Positions 1 through 8,919 of a stretch of DNA of 64,000 bases are shown in pieces. The position numbers and the translations under genes were made by a program. Under the pieces are notes generated by a model that was given only the letters and a program-made list of their open reading frames with translations, was not told the DNA's origin and did not search any database. The DNA lies in NCBI RefSeq assembly GCF_029626155.1, contig NZ_JARUBL010000001.1, positions 372,001 to 436,000 on the forward strand, given 5' to 3'. Position 1 is the first letter of the stretch. Every line of letters begins with the position of its first letter. The DNA comes from Solwaraspora sp. WMMD1047 (GTDB taxonomy: Bacteria; Actinomycetota; Actinomycetes; Mycobacteriales; Micromonosporaceae).

Positions 1-44
1 GCGTCGCGTCATCGTGGGCCTTTTGGGCGAAGCGGTGCAGCTTC

Positions 45-803
45 TCAGGACGTAGTACGACCGTCGCGAGGTCCGAAAACGCGCAGGGCGTCGGCATCGG
101 TGGCGGTGGCCCGCAAGTAGTAGTCGGCCCACCGAGCCGCGTCCGGATAGGTCGAGTTGGCGGCGACCTCGGCGCAGGCGGCGTCTACGTCGTAGACCGT
201 GCGGCGTAGCTCCACGCCTGGTCCGAGCAGCGCCCAGTGCGCCCCGGAGCGCCCGTACGGCATCCCCACGCTGCCCGGGTTCACGACCAACCGCCCGTGC
301 GCCAGCCGGACGTACGGCATGTGGGTGTGTCCGCCGACGACGGTGCGGACGCCCTCTTCCGTGCCTTCGAGCACCTCCGCCCACCGGTCCAGCCGCGAGT
401 CGACGAGGACGACCTCCTCGTCGTCGCGGGGAGTGGCGTGGCAGAACAGCACCGGACCAAGCCCTGCCACAGGCAGCGTGGCCGAGGTGGGCAGGTCGGT
501 GAGCCGGTCCAGGTGGGTCCGGCCCAGTTGGTCGGCCGCCCACGGCAGGATCGGGTCGGGGATGTCGACCGTCCCGCCCCGCCGGTAGGTCACCATCATC
601 CGCTCGGCGTTGCCGCGTACCCAGACCGCCCGGTCGCCGATTTCGGTGAGCAGGTCCAGGACCTCGACCGGTTGCGGGCCAGCCGCGATGTCCCCCGTCA
701 GCACCACCCGGTCGGCGGTGGCAACCTCCGGCTCGGCCAGCACCGCCGCCAGCGCCGGCAGTACGCCGTGAATATCGGACAGGACAGCGACCCGGTTCCG
801 CAT
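45..803 (-). CDS. Metallophosphoesterase, YfcE/MJ0936-like
   Basis: 252-residue protein of the calcineurin-like phosphoesterase superfamily, probably a cytoplasmic phosphodiesterase; the substrate cannot be told from sequence. The metal-binding motifs are in order: D10-x-H12 (SDIHG), GD at 37-38 (TGDIAAG), GN at 64-65 (RGNAE), a CHATP histidine near 120 and GGHTH near 157. This is the compact YfcE-type layout without extra domains. The ATG at 803 is preceded by CAGGGT and six bases, close to the leaderless pattern used by several neighbours, and also by GGTGGG. It lies next to the GntR regulator on the same strand but 74 bases apart, so a shared operon is possible but not shown. Confidence 0.85.
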   Translation of the reverse strand: MRNRVAVLSDIHGVLPALAAVLAEPEVATADRVVLTGDIAAGPQPVEVLDLLTEIGDRAVWVRGNAERMMVTYRRGGTVDIPDPILPWAADQLGRTHLDRLTDLPTSATLPVAGLGPVLFCHATPRDDEEVVLVDSRLDRWAEVLEGTEEGVRTVVGGHTHMPYVRLAHGRLVVNPGSVGMPYGRSGAHWALLGPGVELRRTVYDVDAACAEVAANSTYPDAARWADYYLRATATDADALRVFGPRDGRTTS

Positions 804-877
804 CGGCCCACCCTGTCAGCCACCCGAGGCGGCTGTCCCGCCCTTCTGCTTGGGGCAGACCAGAGCCTGGGTCCCTG

Positions 878-1636
878 TCACGTCCGGACCGGCAGGTCGT
901 CGTAGACGAACAGGGATCGGCGAGCATCCGCCACCGTACGCAGCGCCTCCAATGACCGGCCTGAACCGTCCCGGGTGATTCGCCAGACCTCCAGGACCGG
1001 CGCCGCATCTCCGAGCCGCATCCGCTGCTGCTCTTCTCTGGTGGGCAGTCTCGCGGAAAGTGACTCGGTGAAGGTCGCTGGGACGAGCCCGGCGGACAGC
1101 ATCGCCGCGTAGACCCCACCGACCACCTTCCCCGGTTCTGCCAGCGGCGTGCCCTCCACGAGCTCGGCGGGCAACCACGAGTCCTGGAGTTGGGCGACAT
1201 CGTCGCCCGCCCACATCTCGCGAGCCCGGTGCACCAGTTCGGCCCCTTCGGGAACATCGAGCTGAGCGGCAAGCGAGGCGTCTGCGGTCGCCCGGTTCAC
1301 CCCGACAACCTCGGCCCGGCCCGGCACACCCTGCTGCGCGCAGGCCGTCTCCCACGGCCCCAGGTGGTTGTCTGACCGGCTCCCATCCGTGACGTCGGCG
1401 TACCTGGTCACTGACAGGCGTACCGGCGGCTCGGCCACCACGGTGCCCTGGCTCGTCGCCGAGACAAGCAGACCACCTGCCTTGAGCACAGCCAAGGCGC
1501 GACGGACCGTCTCCCGCGCGACGCCGTACTGCTCGGCCAACTCGTGCTCCGTCGGGATACGCGATCCCGGCTGGAAATCCCCCCGCTCGATGGCCGCCCG
1601 GAGCATCTCCGCGATCGCGCGGTATCCCGTTGCCAC
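878..1636 (-). CDS. GntR/HutC-family transcriptional regulator
   Basis: DNA-binding repressor-type protein. An N-terminal winged helix (about residues 1-70, with the family signature around IPTEHELAEQYGVARETVRR) is followed by a UTRA ligand-binding domain (about 80-245), the HutC subfamily layout. I chose the GTG at 1636 because GGGAGG lies about 8 bases upstream and the domain begins immediately; the frame stays open to 1738, but the extra residues do not resemble the family. The effector is unknown. A perfect 16-bp palindrome at 1725-1740 upstream is a plausible operator. KorSA-type GntR regulators of actinomycete integrative elements have a similar layout, but no element genes are visible here. 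Confidence 0.88.
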   Translation of the reverse strand: MATGYRAIAEMLRAAIERGDFQPGSRIPTEHELAEQYGVARETVRRALAVLKAGGLLVSATSQGTVVAEPPVRLSVTRYADVTDGSRSDNHLGPWETACAQQGVPGRAEVVGVNRATADASLAAQLDVPEGAELVHRAREMWAGDDVAQLQDSWLPAELVEGTPLAEPGKVVGGVYAAMLSAGLVPATFTESLSARLPTREEQQRMRLGDAAPVLEVWRITRDGSGRSLEALRTVADARRSLFVYDDLPVRT

Positions 1637-1724
1637 CTTCGGTCCTCCCCTGTCACATCTCTGCCAAGTATGCGTACGCAGACCCTTGACTATCCACCCC
1701 GGCTCAACGGAAACTCGAATCAGG

Positions 1725-1740
1725 GTTTGCATATGCAAAC
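1725..1740. promoter_or_regulatory. Perfect 16-bp palindrome upstream of gntR
   Basis: GTTTGCATATGCAAAC reads identically on both strands. It lies 89 bases upstream of the chosen GntR start and upstream of the small Cys-rich gene on the other strand. A second, shorter perfect palindrome (TGCGTACGCA) occupies 1671-1680. The position and symmetry suit an operator for the adjacent regulator; binding itself is inference. Confidence 0.5.
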
Positions 1741-1900
1741 TCCGCCAGGGTAAGTGGTCGGCCGGTGTTACGTGGCGTCAGCCGGAAGGCATCCGTCGTA
1801 CACATGTGCTATCCACAGGCTGTGGGTGACGGAAACGGGAGGTGCTTAGTCCCATGGCTGGATCCTGGTGACGCGCTGGCTCGGGAGGAAGGCATCAGTA

Positions 1901-2215
1901 ATGTCCGTACCCCAGATACCGAGACCGCTGATCATGCCGGAAGGCGACCCGTGTCCGAACTGCACCGGCAAGCTGCTGGTCGTAGACGTCGACGGCTCAC
2001 TTACCGGCGCCGTCGGGACCGCGGTTCCCTGTTGCTGCGTCCGCTACCCCGGCGGCGCGAAGGGGCGGTGCCCCTGTCATGTCCCGACCTGGCCATTCCG
2101 GGACGGACACACCGGCTGGATTCCCACGACCGATCCCGCCGCGTACACCGGGATCTTCTTCACCCGGTGCGCCAGCCATCCTCACGAGCGGAGGCCGAGC
2201 ATCACGGCCGCGTAA
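1901..2215 (+). CDS. Small Cys-rich hypothetical protein
   Basis: 104 residues, family not recognised. It has eight cysteines arranged as C18-x2-C21, C44-C45-C46, C57-x-C59 and C90, plus histidines at 60 and 70, which suggests metal binding or a zinc-ribbon-like fold (inference). The ATG at 1901 is preceded by GGGAGGAA with a good spacing; the open frame extends upstream to 1868 but lacks a better signal. It is divergent from the GntR gene and convergent with crp. The downstream gap carries an inverted repeat, GATCAC-N10-GTGATC (2293-2314), that might end transcription. Confidence 0.55.
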   Translation: MSVPQIPRPLIMPEGDPCPNCTGKLLVVDVDGSLTGAVGTAVPCCCVRYPGGAKGRCPCHVPTWPFRDGHTGWIPTTDPAAYTGIFFTRCASHPHERRPSITAA

Positions 2216-2345
2216 TCGACGCCACGCAGGAACCTGGTCCCGCCCCAGCCCTGCACGTCGGCCCGTGATCGCGACGGGTTCGGGTCGCGCCAGATCACCG
2301 GATCCTTCGTGATCACAGGTGCGACCAGTGGGGCTGCGGCTGGGG

Positions 2346-3023
2346 CTAGACGCGGGCGCGGCGGGCCAGGCGTTCCGGGTCGAGGATGATGATGCTCTTG
2401 CCGTCCAGGCGCAGCCAGCCGCGCGAGGCGAAGTCGGCGAGTGCCTTGTTGACGGTCTCCCGGGAGGCGCCGACGAGCTGGGCGATCTCCTCCTGGGTGA
2501 GGTCGTGGGTGACCCGCAGGACCCCGCCGTCCCGGGTGCCGAACCGGCCGGCCATCTGCAGCAGGTTCTTCGCCACCCGCCCCGGCACGTCAGTGAATAT
2601 CAAGTCGGCCAGCGCGTCGTTCGTCCGGCGCAGCCTACGGGCGAGCACCCGGAGCAGCTGCTCCGCGATCTCCGGGCGGTTGTTCAGCCAGGGGCGCAGC
2701 GCCTGCTTGCGGAGCCGGGCCAGCCGGGTGTCGGTGACCGCGGTCGCGGTGGCCGTACGCGGGCCGGGATCGAAGAGGGAGAGCTCCCCGACCATGTCGG
2801 AGGGGCCCATCACGGCAATCAGATTCTGTCGGCCGTCGGCGGCGCGTCGGCCCACCTTGATCTTGCCGCTCAGGACAATATAGAGGCTGTCGCCCGGTTC
2901 GCCCTCGTTGAAGACGATCTCGCCCTTGCGGGACTCGATGATCTCCATCTCCTTGGCGAGCGCCTCGGCGGCCTCCGGGTCCACGCCCTGGAAGATCCCG
3001 CTGCGTGCCAGTACCTCATCCAT
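2346..3023 (-). CDS. crp: Crp/Fnr-family cAMP receptor protein
   Basis: 225-residue global regulator closely resembling mycobacterial Crp (Rv3676) along its full length. The cyclic-nucleotide domain occupies about residues 1-120, with [17 protein letters not shown] forming the phosphate-binding cassette. The dimer helix follows ([18 protein letters not shown]), then the conserved [14 protein letters not shown] stretch and a helix-turn-helix ([20 protein letters not shown]). The ATG at 3023 is chosen because GGAGGTG lies just upstream and the protein starts [13 protein letters not shown] as in its orthologues; the longer frame is spurious. It is divergent from the cbiZ-like gene across 231 bases, and its relation to nth/marP downstream matches mycobacterial synteny. 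Confidence 0.95.
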   Translation of the reverse strand: MDEVLARSGIFQGVDPEAAEALAKEMEIIESRKGEIVFNEGEPGDSLYIVLSGKIKVGRRAADGRQNLIAVMGPSDMVGELSLFDPGPRTATATAVTDTRLARLRKQALRPWLNNRPEIAEQLLRVLARRLRRTNDALADLIFTDVPGRVAKNLLQMAGRFGTRDGGVLRVTHDLTQEEIAQLVGASRETVNKALADFASRGWLRLDGKSIIILDPERLARRARV

Positions 3024-3242
3024 AGCGCACCTCCACCCGCGCGTGCCGTCCGCCGGCCGGGTCCGCCGGTCGGTCATCCGTCGCGCGTTCGCCAAGTCTA
3101 GGCGCCCGCCGGCCGTGATCGGCGGTGCACCCCGGGAATCTTGATCCAGAAGCGTAACCGATCTGTTCTCATACCTCGCTACGATCGCGCTCCCACGGGC
3201 TCGTCGGGGCACTCCCGGGGCTCCTGCTTCGGCGCCGACCGC

Positions 3243-3248
3243 TAGGGT
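3243..3248 (+). promoter_or_regulatory. -10 hexamer of leaderless cbiZ-like transcript
   Basis: TAGGGT lies exactly six bases before the GTG at 3255, so transcription would begin at the start codon. No convincing -35 was found. Confidence 0.55.
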
Positions 3249-3254
3249 CGGCCC

Positions 3255-4082
3255 GTGATCACCGGTCCCGCGCTGACGTCCCGGCGCGAGGATGGCCTCG
3301 ATCTTCCGCTGCTGGTCTGGCGGCTGCCGGGGCCGGCGCGGGCGATCGGATCCGCGCCGCTGGGCGGCGGGATCGGCGAACGGCGCTGGTTGATCAACGC
3401 GACCGTGCCGATGTCGTACCGCCGGGACGACCCGGATGCGCACCTGGCCGCGCTCGCCCACGACCTCGACCTGGTCGGACCCGGTATCGGCCTGCTCACT
3501 GGCGTCGACGTCGCCGACCTGGTGACCCGCGAGGAGACCGGGGTGCGCGTCTGGGCGACCATCGGGCTGGGCACGCCGATCCTGGCCGCCGCCCCGGAGC
3601 CGGCAGCGCCCGGGTCGGCGCCTGCGATCCTGGCCGTCTCACCGGAGAGTTCAGCGCCCGGGTCGGAGTCGGTGCCCGCGACGCCGGAGTCGGCAGGGTC
3701 GGCGGCGGTGCGGGTGCCGGTCCGGCCGCGATCATCGCCGGCTCCGCGCGAGGTGGGGACGGTGAACATCGTCGCCTGGGTGCCGGTCGGGTTGAGCGAT
3801 GCGGCGCTTGTCAACGCCGTCGGCACGGTGACCGAGGCCAAGGCCCAGGCGCTCTGGGAGCTGGGGCTGGCGGCCACCGGCACCGCGACCGACGCGGTGG
3901 TGGTGCTCTGCCCGCCGGACGGCCCGCGGGAGGCGTACGGCGGTCCGCGGTCCCGCTGGGGTGCCCCGCTGGCGCGGGCGACCCGGGACGCGGTCGTGGC
4001 CCGTGGACCGGACCCCGGTCCGGCCTGGTCGGTCCGGTACGCGGCCGAGGTGAAACGAGCCGCCGACCGGCACGAACGCTGA
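3255..4082 (+). CDS. CbiZ-type adenosylcobinamide amidohydrolase-like protein
   Basis: 275 residues. The N-terminal ([19 protein letters not shown]) and C-terminal halves ([29 protein letters not shown], then a TDAVVV stretch) resemble the CbiZ family, which hydrolyses the amide bond of adenosylcobinamide during corrinoid salvage. The GTG start fits the leaderless -10 at 3243. About residues 113-165 form an Ala/Pro/Ser-rich low-complexity insert with imperfect repeats ([19 protein letters not shown]) splitting the domain, probably a surface loop. No cobalamin gene is nearby, so the role in corrinoid salvage rests on family resemblance alone. Confidence 0.7.
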   Translation: MITGPALTSRREDGLDLPLLVWRLPGPARAIGSAPLGGGIGERRWLINATVPMSYRRDDPDAHLAALAHDLDLVGPGIGLLTGVDVADLVTREETGVRVWATIGLGTPILAAAPEPAAPGSAPAILAVSPESSAPGSESVPATPESAGSAAVRVPVRPRSSPAPREVGTVNIVAWVPVGLSDAALVNAVGTVTEAKAQALWELGLAATGTATDAVVVLCPPDGPREAYGGPRSRWGAPLARATRDAVVARGPDPGPAWSVRYAAEVKRAADRHER

Positions 4083-4141
4083 AATGTCCGGACGGTCGGT
4101 CAGTCGTCCCCCGGTACCGGTTCCGGTACTGTCTGCTGGCG

Positions 4142-5353
4142 ATGTCCACACACGCTGATCAGGCACCCAACCGCCCGGGACGCCCCCGCCGACGACTGCT
4201 CGGCCGGCCGGCCCTGGTGCTGGCCGCTGTCGTCGTACTGCTGGTCGGGCTGGGCGTGGTCGGTGTCGCCGCGGCCGGGTTCCTCCGCGACGAGCCGCCG
4301 GCGCCGACCTGGCAGGCCGGCTCGGCCGACAGCACCGGCGGGACCGGCCAGTCGGCGCCGACCCCGAGCCCGACGCCGGCCGACCGGGCGATCTCGATGT
4401 CCGCGACCGGCGACATCGTGCTCGGCAACGCGCCGAACCGGCTGCCGGCCAACGACGGCGAGGGCTTCTTCGACTCGGTCCGCGACGCCCTCGCCGCCGA
4501 CCTGGTGATGGGCAACCTGGAGGAGCCGCTGACCGAGGACACCGGGACCGGCAAGTGCGGCGCCGACTCCACCCGGTGCTTCCAGTTCCGGGCCCCACCG
4601 TCGTACGCCAAGCACCTGGCCGACGCCGGTTTCGACCTGCTCAACCAGGCCAACAACCACGGGTACGACTTCGGCGCCGCCGGCTACCGCAACACCCAGC
4701 AGGCACTGGAGCGCCACGACCTGCTGCACACCGGCGCGGTGGACCAGATCACCGTCACCGAGGTCGAGGGGGTCAAGGTCGCGGTCGCCGGCTTCTCCTC
4801 GTACGCCTGGAACAACAGCCTGGTCGACATCGCCGCCGCGGAGAAGGTGATCGAGAAGGCGACCACCATGGCCGACCTGGTCGTGGTCCAGGTGCACATG
4901 GGTGCGGAGGGGTCGGAGATGACCCGCGTCAAGCCCGGCACCGAGCTGTTCCTGGGCGAGAACCGGGGCGATCCGGTCAAATTCTCGAAGGCGATGATCG
5001 ACGCCGGTGCCGACCTGATCGTCGGGCACGGGCCGCACGTGCTGCGCGGCATGGAGTTCTACCAGGGCCGGCTGATCGCGTACAGCCTCGGGAACTTCGC
5101 CGGCGGCGGCAACATGCTCAGCAACAACGGCCGGCTCGGCTGGGGCGGGGTGCTCAAGGTCGAGCTGAACGCCGACGGGAGCTGGGCCGGCGGGCAGTTC
5201 CTCTCGACGTACATGAACGGGGCCGGCAAGCCGACCATGGACCGCGACCTGCGCGGGTTGAAGCTGATTCAGCAGCTCAACCGCTCCGACTTCCCGCAGA
5301 CCGGCGCGAAGCTGGACGCCAAGGGCGTCATCTCGCCGCCACCGGCCGACTGA
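4142..5353 (+). CDS. CapA-family membrane-anchored protein (PGA_cap domain)
   Basis: 403 residues. A short basic N-terminus leads into one membrane segment (about 20-45), then a Pro/Thr linker and a PGA_cap metallophosphatase-like domain (about 80-345). Family hallmarks are [48 protein letters not shown] and IAYSLGNF. CapA proteins are linked to poly-gamma-glutamate capsule synthesis, but no capB/capC genes are here, so a general cell-surface role is as likely. The ATG at 4142 has TACTGT ending nine bases upstream. A GC hairpin follows the stop. Confidence 0.85.
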   Translation: MSTHADQAPNRPGRPRRRLLGRPALVLAAVVVLLVGLGVVGVAAAGFLRDEPPAPTWQAGSADSTGGTGQSAPTPSPTPADRAISMSATGDIVLGNAPNRLPANDGEGFFDSVRDALAADLVMGNLEEPLTEDTGTGKCGADSTRCFQFRAPPSYAKHLADAGFDLLNQANNHGYDFGAAGYRNTQQALERHDLLHTGAVDQITVTEVEGVKVAVAGFSSYAWNNSLVDIAAAEKVIEKATTMADLVVVQVHMGAEGSEMTRVKPGTELFLGENRGDPVKFSKAMIDAGADLIVGHGPHVLRGMEFYQGRLIAYSLGNFAGGGNMLSNNGRLGWGGVLKVELNADGSWAGGQFLSTYMNGAGKPTMDRDLRGLKLIQQLNRSDFPQTGAKLDAKGVISPPPAD

Positions 5354-5362
5354 CCGGCGACG

Positions 5363-5390
5363 ACCGCGGCCGGGCCGCCGGGCCCGCGGT
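5363..5390. terminator. GC hairpin after capA-like gene
   Basis: ACCGCGG (5363-5369) pairs with CCGCGGT (5384-5390), with a further CCGG/CCGG pairing inside. There is no U-tract, as is common in high-GC actinobacteria. It lies between capA and the leaderless start of nth. Confidence 0.45.
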
Positions 5391-5408
5391 GGCGTCACAA
5401 CCCCGACG

Positions 5409-5414
5409 TACGCT
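5409..5414 (+). promoter_or_regulatory. -10 hexamer of leaderless nth transcript
   Basis: TACGCT is followed by exactly six bases and then the GTG at 5421, fixing the nth start and suggesting a leaderless mRNA. Confidence 0.55.
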
Positions 5415-5420
5415 GACCTC

Positions 5421-6218
5421 GTGACCAGTACCCCCATCAGCGCCGGCCCGGTCGGCGAGACCGACCTCGGCCGCAAGCGGCGGGCGCGCCGGATGGCCCG
5501 CGTGCTGGCCGAGACCCATCCGGACGCGCACTGCGAACTGGACCACCAGGGGCCGTTGCAGCTCGCGGTGGCCACGGTCCTCTCCGCCCAGACCACCGAC
5601 AAGAAGGTCAACGAGGTCACGCCGAAACTGTTCGCCCGCTACCACAGCGCGGCCGACTACGCCGGCGCCGACCGGGCCGAGCTGGAGGAGCTGCTCCGAC
5701 CCACCGGCTTCTACCGCAACAAGACCACCTCCCTGATCAACCTGGGCCAGGCGCTGGTGGAGCGGTACGACGGTGAGGTGCCCGGCCGGCTGACCGACCT
5801 GGTGACCCTGCCGGGGATCGGCCGCAAGACGGCGAACGTGATCCTCGGCAACGCGTTCGGGGTCCCCGGGATCACCGTCGACACCCACTTCCAGCGGCTG
5901 GTCCGGCGCTGGGGCTGGACGGCCGAGACCGACCCGGTCAAGATCGAGAGCGCCGTCGGCGGGCTCTTCGAGAAGCGGGACTGGACGATGCTCTCGCACC
6001 GGGTGATCTTCCACGGGCGGCGGGTCTGCCACGCCCGGAAGCCGGCCTGCGGGGCCTGCACGCTGGCCCCGCTCTGCCCGTCCGTCGGGCTGGGGCCGAC
6101 GGCGGCGCCGGCCGCGGCGAAGCTGCTCAAGGGCCCCCGCGCGGTCGAGTTGGTGGTCGCGGCCGGCATCGACCCGGGCCTGGTCCCGGCGACGGCCGTG
6201 GCGGCGGAGGTGCCGTGA
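5421..6218 (+). CDS. nth: Endonuclease III (DNA glycosylase/AP lyase)
   Basis: 265-residue base-excision repair enzyme that removes oxidised pyrimidines and cuts abasic sites. The helix-hairpin-helix [11 protein letters not shown] carries the catalytic lysine K136, and TVDTHF supplies the aspartate D154; their 18-residue spacing equals that of E. coli K120/D138. The 4Fe-4S cluster loop is intact: C203-x6-C210-x2-C213-x5-C219. A C-terminal extension of about 45 residues is Ala-rich. The stop overlaps the start of the thioredoxin-like gene by four bases (GTGA), so nth, tlpA-like and NUDIX form one operon. Confidence 0.96.
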   Translation: MTSTPISAGPVGETDLGRKRRARRMARVLAETHPDAHCELDHQGPLQLAVATVLSAQTTDKKVNEVTPKLFARYHSAADYAGADRAELEELLRPTGFYRNKTTSLINLGQALVERYDGEVPGRLTDLVTLPGIGRKTANVILGNAFGVPGITVDTHFQRLVRRWGWTAETDPVKIESAVGGLFEKRDWTMLSHRVIFHGRRVCHARKPACGACTLAPLCPSVGLGPTAAPAAAKLLKGPRAVELVVAAGIDPGLVPATAVAAEVP

Positions 6219-6922
6219 GACCCCGCTCGGCCGGGCCGCTGCTGGCTCTGGTGCTGCTGCCGCTGGCGCTGCTCGCCGCCGGCTGTTCCGGTCCGTCGCC
6301 GGAGCCGGACCGTCGGTCGGCCACGGCCGGGTCCGACCCGGCGCCGTTCGAGCCCTGCCCGAAACTCGACGTCCCGCCGGTCCCGGCGGGGTCCTCGGCC
6401 GCGCCTGCCGCACGCGCTCCGGCCGAGAGCCCGGCGGAGGCCCCACGAACGGCGGCCCTGGGAGTGGTGGCCATGGAAACGGCCCCGGGTGGCGGGCATC
6501 GGGCGATGCCAGCCGTGACGCTCGACTGTTTCGTCGGCGGGGAGCGGGTCGACCTCGGCGCACTGCGCGGCCCGGCAGTCGTCAACCTCTGGGCCTCCTG
6601 GTGCGGGCCGTGCCGCAAGGAACTGCCCGCCCTGCAGCGGCTGCATGAGCGGGCCGCCGGCGCGGTGCGGGTGATCGGGGTGGACACCCGCGACCGGCGG
6701 GCGGCCGCCGAGGAGACCGCCGCCGACCTCGGCATCACTTTCCCGCAGTTCTTCGACGAGCAGGAGCGGCTGCTGATCGGGCTGGAACGTCGGGTCATCC
6801 CGGTCACCGCCTTCGTGGACGGCCAGGGCCTGATCCGGCACCTGGACGAGTCCGGCGCCCTCGACGACGAGACGCTCGGCAAGCTGGTCGAGCAGCATCT
6901 CGGCGTGGCGGTGGCACCGTGA
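6215..6922 (+). CDS. TlpA-like thioredoxin-fold lipoprotein
   Basis: 235 residues. A signal peptide ends in a lipobox (LLAAGC, C24), so the mature protein is probably tethered outside the membrane. After an Ala/Pro-rich spacer, the redoxin domain runs from about 95 to 230 with the active site WCGPC (C130, C133). Family members reduce or exchange disulfides in extracytoplasmic proteins. The GTG start overlaps the nth stop, and the gene's own stop overlaps the NUDIX start by four bases. The same nth-thioredoxin-NUDIX-marP order is known in mycobacteria (Rv3674c-Rv3671c). Confidence 0.9.
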   Translation: MRPRSAGPLLALVLLPLALLAAGCSGPSPEPDRRSATAGSDPAPFEPCPKLDVPPVPAGSSAAPAARAPAESPAEAPRTAALGVVAMETAPGGGHRAMPAVTLDCFVGGERVDLGALRGPAVVNLWASWCGPCRKELPALQRLHERAAGAVRVIGVDTRDRRAAAEETAADLGITFPQFFDEQERLLIGLERRVIPVTAFVDGQGLIRHLDESGALDDETLGKLVEQHLGVAVAP

Positions 6923-7641
6923 CCGGCCACGCCACCGGGGGCGGTGCCGGCGGGTCCGGCGCCACCGGCGGCGGGGCCGACCAGCTACCCGGCTGGTGCG
7001 AGCCGCTGCTCAGTCGGGTCCGGGCCGCCCGGCGGGAGGACTTCACCCGGTTGCGGACGCCCACCAGCGGCGGTCGGGAGAGCGCCGTGCTGGTACTGCT
7101 CGGCGAGGAACCCGGCCAGGGACCCGACGTGCTGATCATGCAGCGCGCGGCGACCCTGCGTAACCATGCGGGGCAGCCGGCCTTCCCGGGCGGTGCCGCC
7201 GACGAGGGGGACGCGGACCCGCCGGCCACCGCGCTGCGCGAGGCGAACGAGGAGGTCGGTCTCGATCCGACGAGCGTGACGGTGCTGGCCCAGCTGCCGA
7301 GGCTGTGGATTCCGGTAAGCGAATTCGTGGTCACCCCGGTCCTCGGCTGGTGGCACCGGCCGCACCCCGTGCACCCCCGGCAGCCCGCCGAGGTGGCGCA
7401 CGTGGCCCGGCTGCCCGTCGCCGAGCTGGTCGACCCCGACAACCGGCTCCGGGTCCGCCACCCCAGCGGTTGGGTCGGGCCGGCCTTCCAGGCCCGCGGG
7501 ATGCTGGTCTGGGGCTTCACCGGCGGAGTGCTCGCCGCGCTGCTCGACATGGCCGGCTGGAGCCGCCCCTGGCCGCTGGACCGGGTGGTGGACCTGCCCC
7601 CGAGCCAATCGCTCCCGACGCCGTCCGCCGGCGCGGACTGA
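6919..7641 (+). CDS. NUDIX hydrolase, CoA pyrophosphatase-like
   Basis: 240 residues. The Nudix box begins at about G92 and ends REANEEVGL near 116, with the catalytic glutamates present. The stretch LIMQRAATLRNHAGQPAFPGG just before it contains features of the NudL/CoA diphosphatase subgroup (an exact UPF0035-type match was not tested). It would cleave CoA or related pyrophosphates in the cytoplasm. Translation is coupled to the preceding tlpA-like gene through a GTGA overlap. The N-terminal 20 residues are Gly-rich and probably disordered. Confidence 0.85.
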   Translation: MTGHATGGGAGGSGATGGGADQLPGWCEPLLSRVRAARREDFTRLRTPTSGGRESAVLVLLGEEPGQGPDVLIMQRAATLRNHAGQPAFPGGAADEGDADPPATALREANEEVGLDPTSVTVLAQLPRLWIPVSEFVVTPVLGWWHRPHPVHPRQPAEVAHVARLPVAELVDPDNRLRVRHPSGWVGPAFQARGMLVWGFTGGVLAALLDMAGWSRPWPLDRVVDLPPSQSLPTPSAGAD

Positions 7642-7686
7642 CCGTCCCATGATCGAGTCACGGAAGCCGTTGCGGCGACCGCCCCG

Positions 7687-7692
7687 TACCCT
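7687..7692 (+). promoter_or_regulatory. -10 hexamer of leaderless marP transcript
   Basis: TACCCT lies exactly six bases before the GTG at 7699. This indicates that marP has its own leaderless transcript apart from the nth operon. Confidence 0.5.
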
Positions 7693-7698
7693 TAACGG

Positions 7699-8877
7699 GT
7701 GTCCGCCGTGGATGTCATCCTCATCCTGCTCATGCTCGTGTTCGCGATCAGCGGCTACCGGCAGGGCTTCGTCATCGGTCTCCTCTCGTTCGCGGGGTTC
7801 TTCGCCGGGGCGCTGATCGGCCTGCAGCTCGGGCCGCTGCTCGCCCAGCGGTTCGCCGACGGAGCGACCCGGGTCGGCGTCTCGCTGGTCACGATCTTCG
7901 GGCTGGCCGTCCTCGGCCAGGCGCTGGCGGGCTGGGTCGGCTCGCACCTGCGGCGGGCGATCACCAGTCACGCCGGCCGCAAGGCCGACGACATCGGCGG
8001 GGCGTTCGTCTCGCTGCTCGCCGTGCTGCTGGTCGGCTGGCTGGTCGCGGTACCGCTCGGGTCGTCGTCGCTGCCGTGGCTGGCCAGCGCGGTCCGCAAC
8101 AGCGCGCTGCTCTCCGTGGTCGACCGGGTGCTGCCCGAAGAGGTGCAGACCCTCTCCAACGCGCTGCGGGACACCGTGGACACCAACGGCTTCCCCGACG
8201 TGTTCGGCGGCCTGACGCCGACCCGGGCGCGGGACGTGGCGCCACCGGACCCGGCCCTGGCCGGCTCCCAGGTGGTGGCGAACGGGGAACGGTCGGTGGT
8301 GAAGGTGCTGGCCGTCGCGCCGAGCTGCTCGCGCCGGATCGAGGGGTCGGGCTTCGTCTACGCCGAGGACCGGGTGATGACGAACGCGCACGTGGTGGCC
8401 GGTGCCCGGACCGTCGCCGTCGAGGTACGCGGTGAGCGGCACACCGGGCGGGTGGTGGTCTACGACCCGGACCGGGACCTGGCCGTCCTCTACGTACCCG
8501 GCATCTCCGCGCCGGTGATGCCGTTCGCGCAACGCCCGGTGGCGCCGGACGCCGACGCGATCGTGCTGGGCTTCCCGCTGGACGGCCCCTACAACGCCCA
8601 GTCCGCCCGGGTCCGCAGTGCCGGGGACATCACCGGACCGGACATCTACGAGTCCGGGGACGTCACCCGGGAGATCTACACGATCCGGGCGCTGGTCCGC
8701 AGCGGCAACTCGGGTGGCCCGCTGGTGGCGCCGAACGGCGAGGTGCTCGGGGTGATCTTCGCGGCGGCGGCGGACGACCGCAACACCGGCTTCGCCGTCA
8801 CCGCCGCCGAGGCCGCCCCGGTCGCCACCGCCGGCGCGGACCGCACCCGCAGCACCGGCACCGGCGACTGCACCTGA
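7699..8877 (+). CDS. marP: MarP-type periplasmic serine protease with CvpA-like membrane domain
   Basis: 392 residues. Four membrane helices in a CvpA/colicin V production-like domain (about 1-165) are followed by a chymotrypsin-fold protease domain (about 195-385). The triad is H231 (NAHVVAG), D260 (DPDRDLAVLYV) and S338 (RSGNSGGPLV), nearly identical in position to mycobacterial MarP (H235, D264, S343). That protease protects cells against acid and oxidative stress by processing envelope enzymes. The GTG start fits the leaderless signal. It converges with mycP across a GC hairpin. Confidence 0.94.
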   Translation: MSAVDVILILLMLVFAISGYRQGFVIGLLSFAGFFAGALIGLQLGPLLAQRFADGATRVGVSLVTIFGLAVLGQALAGWVGSHLRRAITSHAGRKADDIGGAFVSLLAVLLVGWLVAVPLGSSSLPWLASAVRNSALLSVVDRVLPEEVQTLSNALRDTVDTNGFPDVFGGLTPTRARDVAPPDPALAGSQVVANGERSVVKVLAVAPSCSRRIEGSGFVYAEDRVMTNAHVVAGARTVAVEVRGERHTGRVVVYDPDRDLAVLYVPGISAPVMPFAQRPVAPDADAIVLGFPLDGPYNAQSARVRSAGDITGPDIYESGDVTREIYTIRALVRSGNSGGPLVAPNGEVLGVIFAAAADDRNTGFAVTAAEAAPVATAGADRTRSTGTGDCT

Positions 8878-8878
8878 G

Positions 8879-8908
8879 CCGGACCCGCCCGACGGACGGC
8901 GGGCCCGG
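8879..8908. terminator. Bidirectional hairpin between marP and mycP
   Basis: CCGGACCCGCC (8879-8889) and GGCGGGCCCGG (8898-8908) form an 11-bp stem with one mismatch and an 8-base loop. It fills the short gap between two convergent genes. Confidence 0.6.
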
Positions 8909-8919
8909 GGAGGGGGAGC

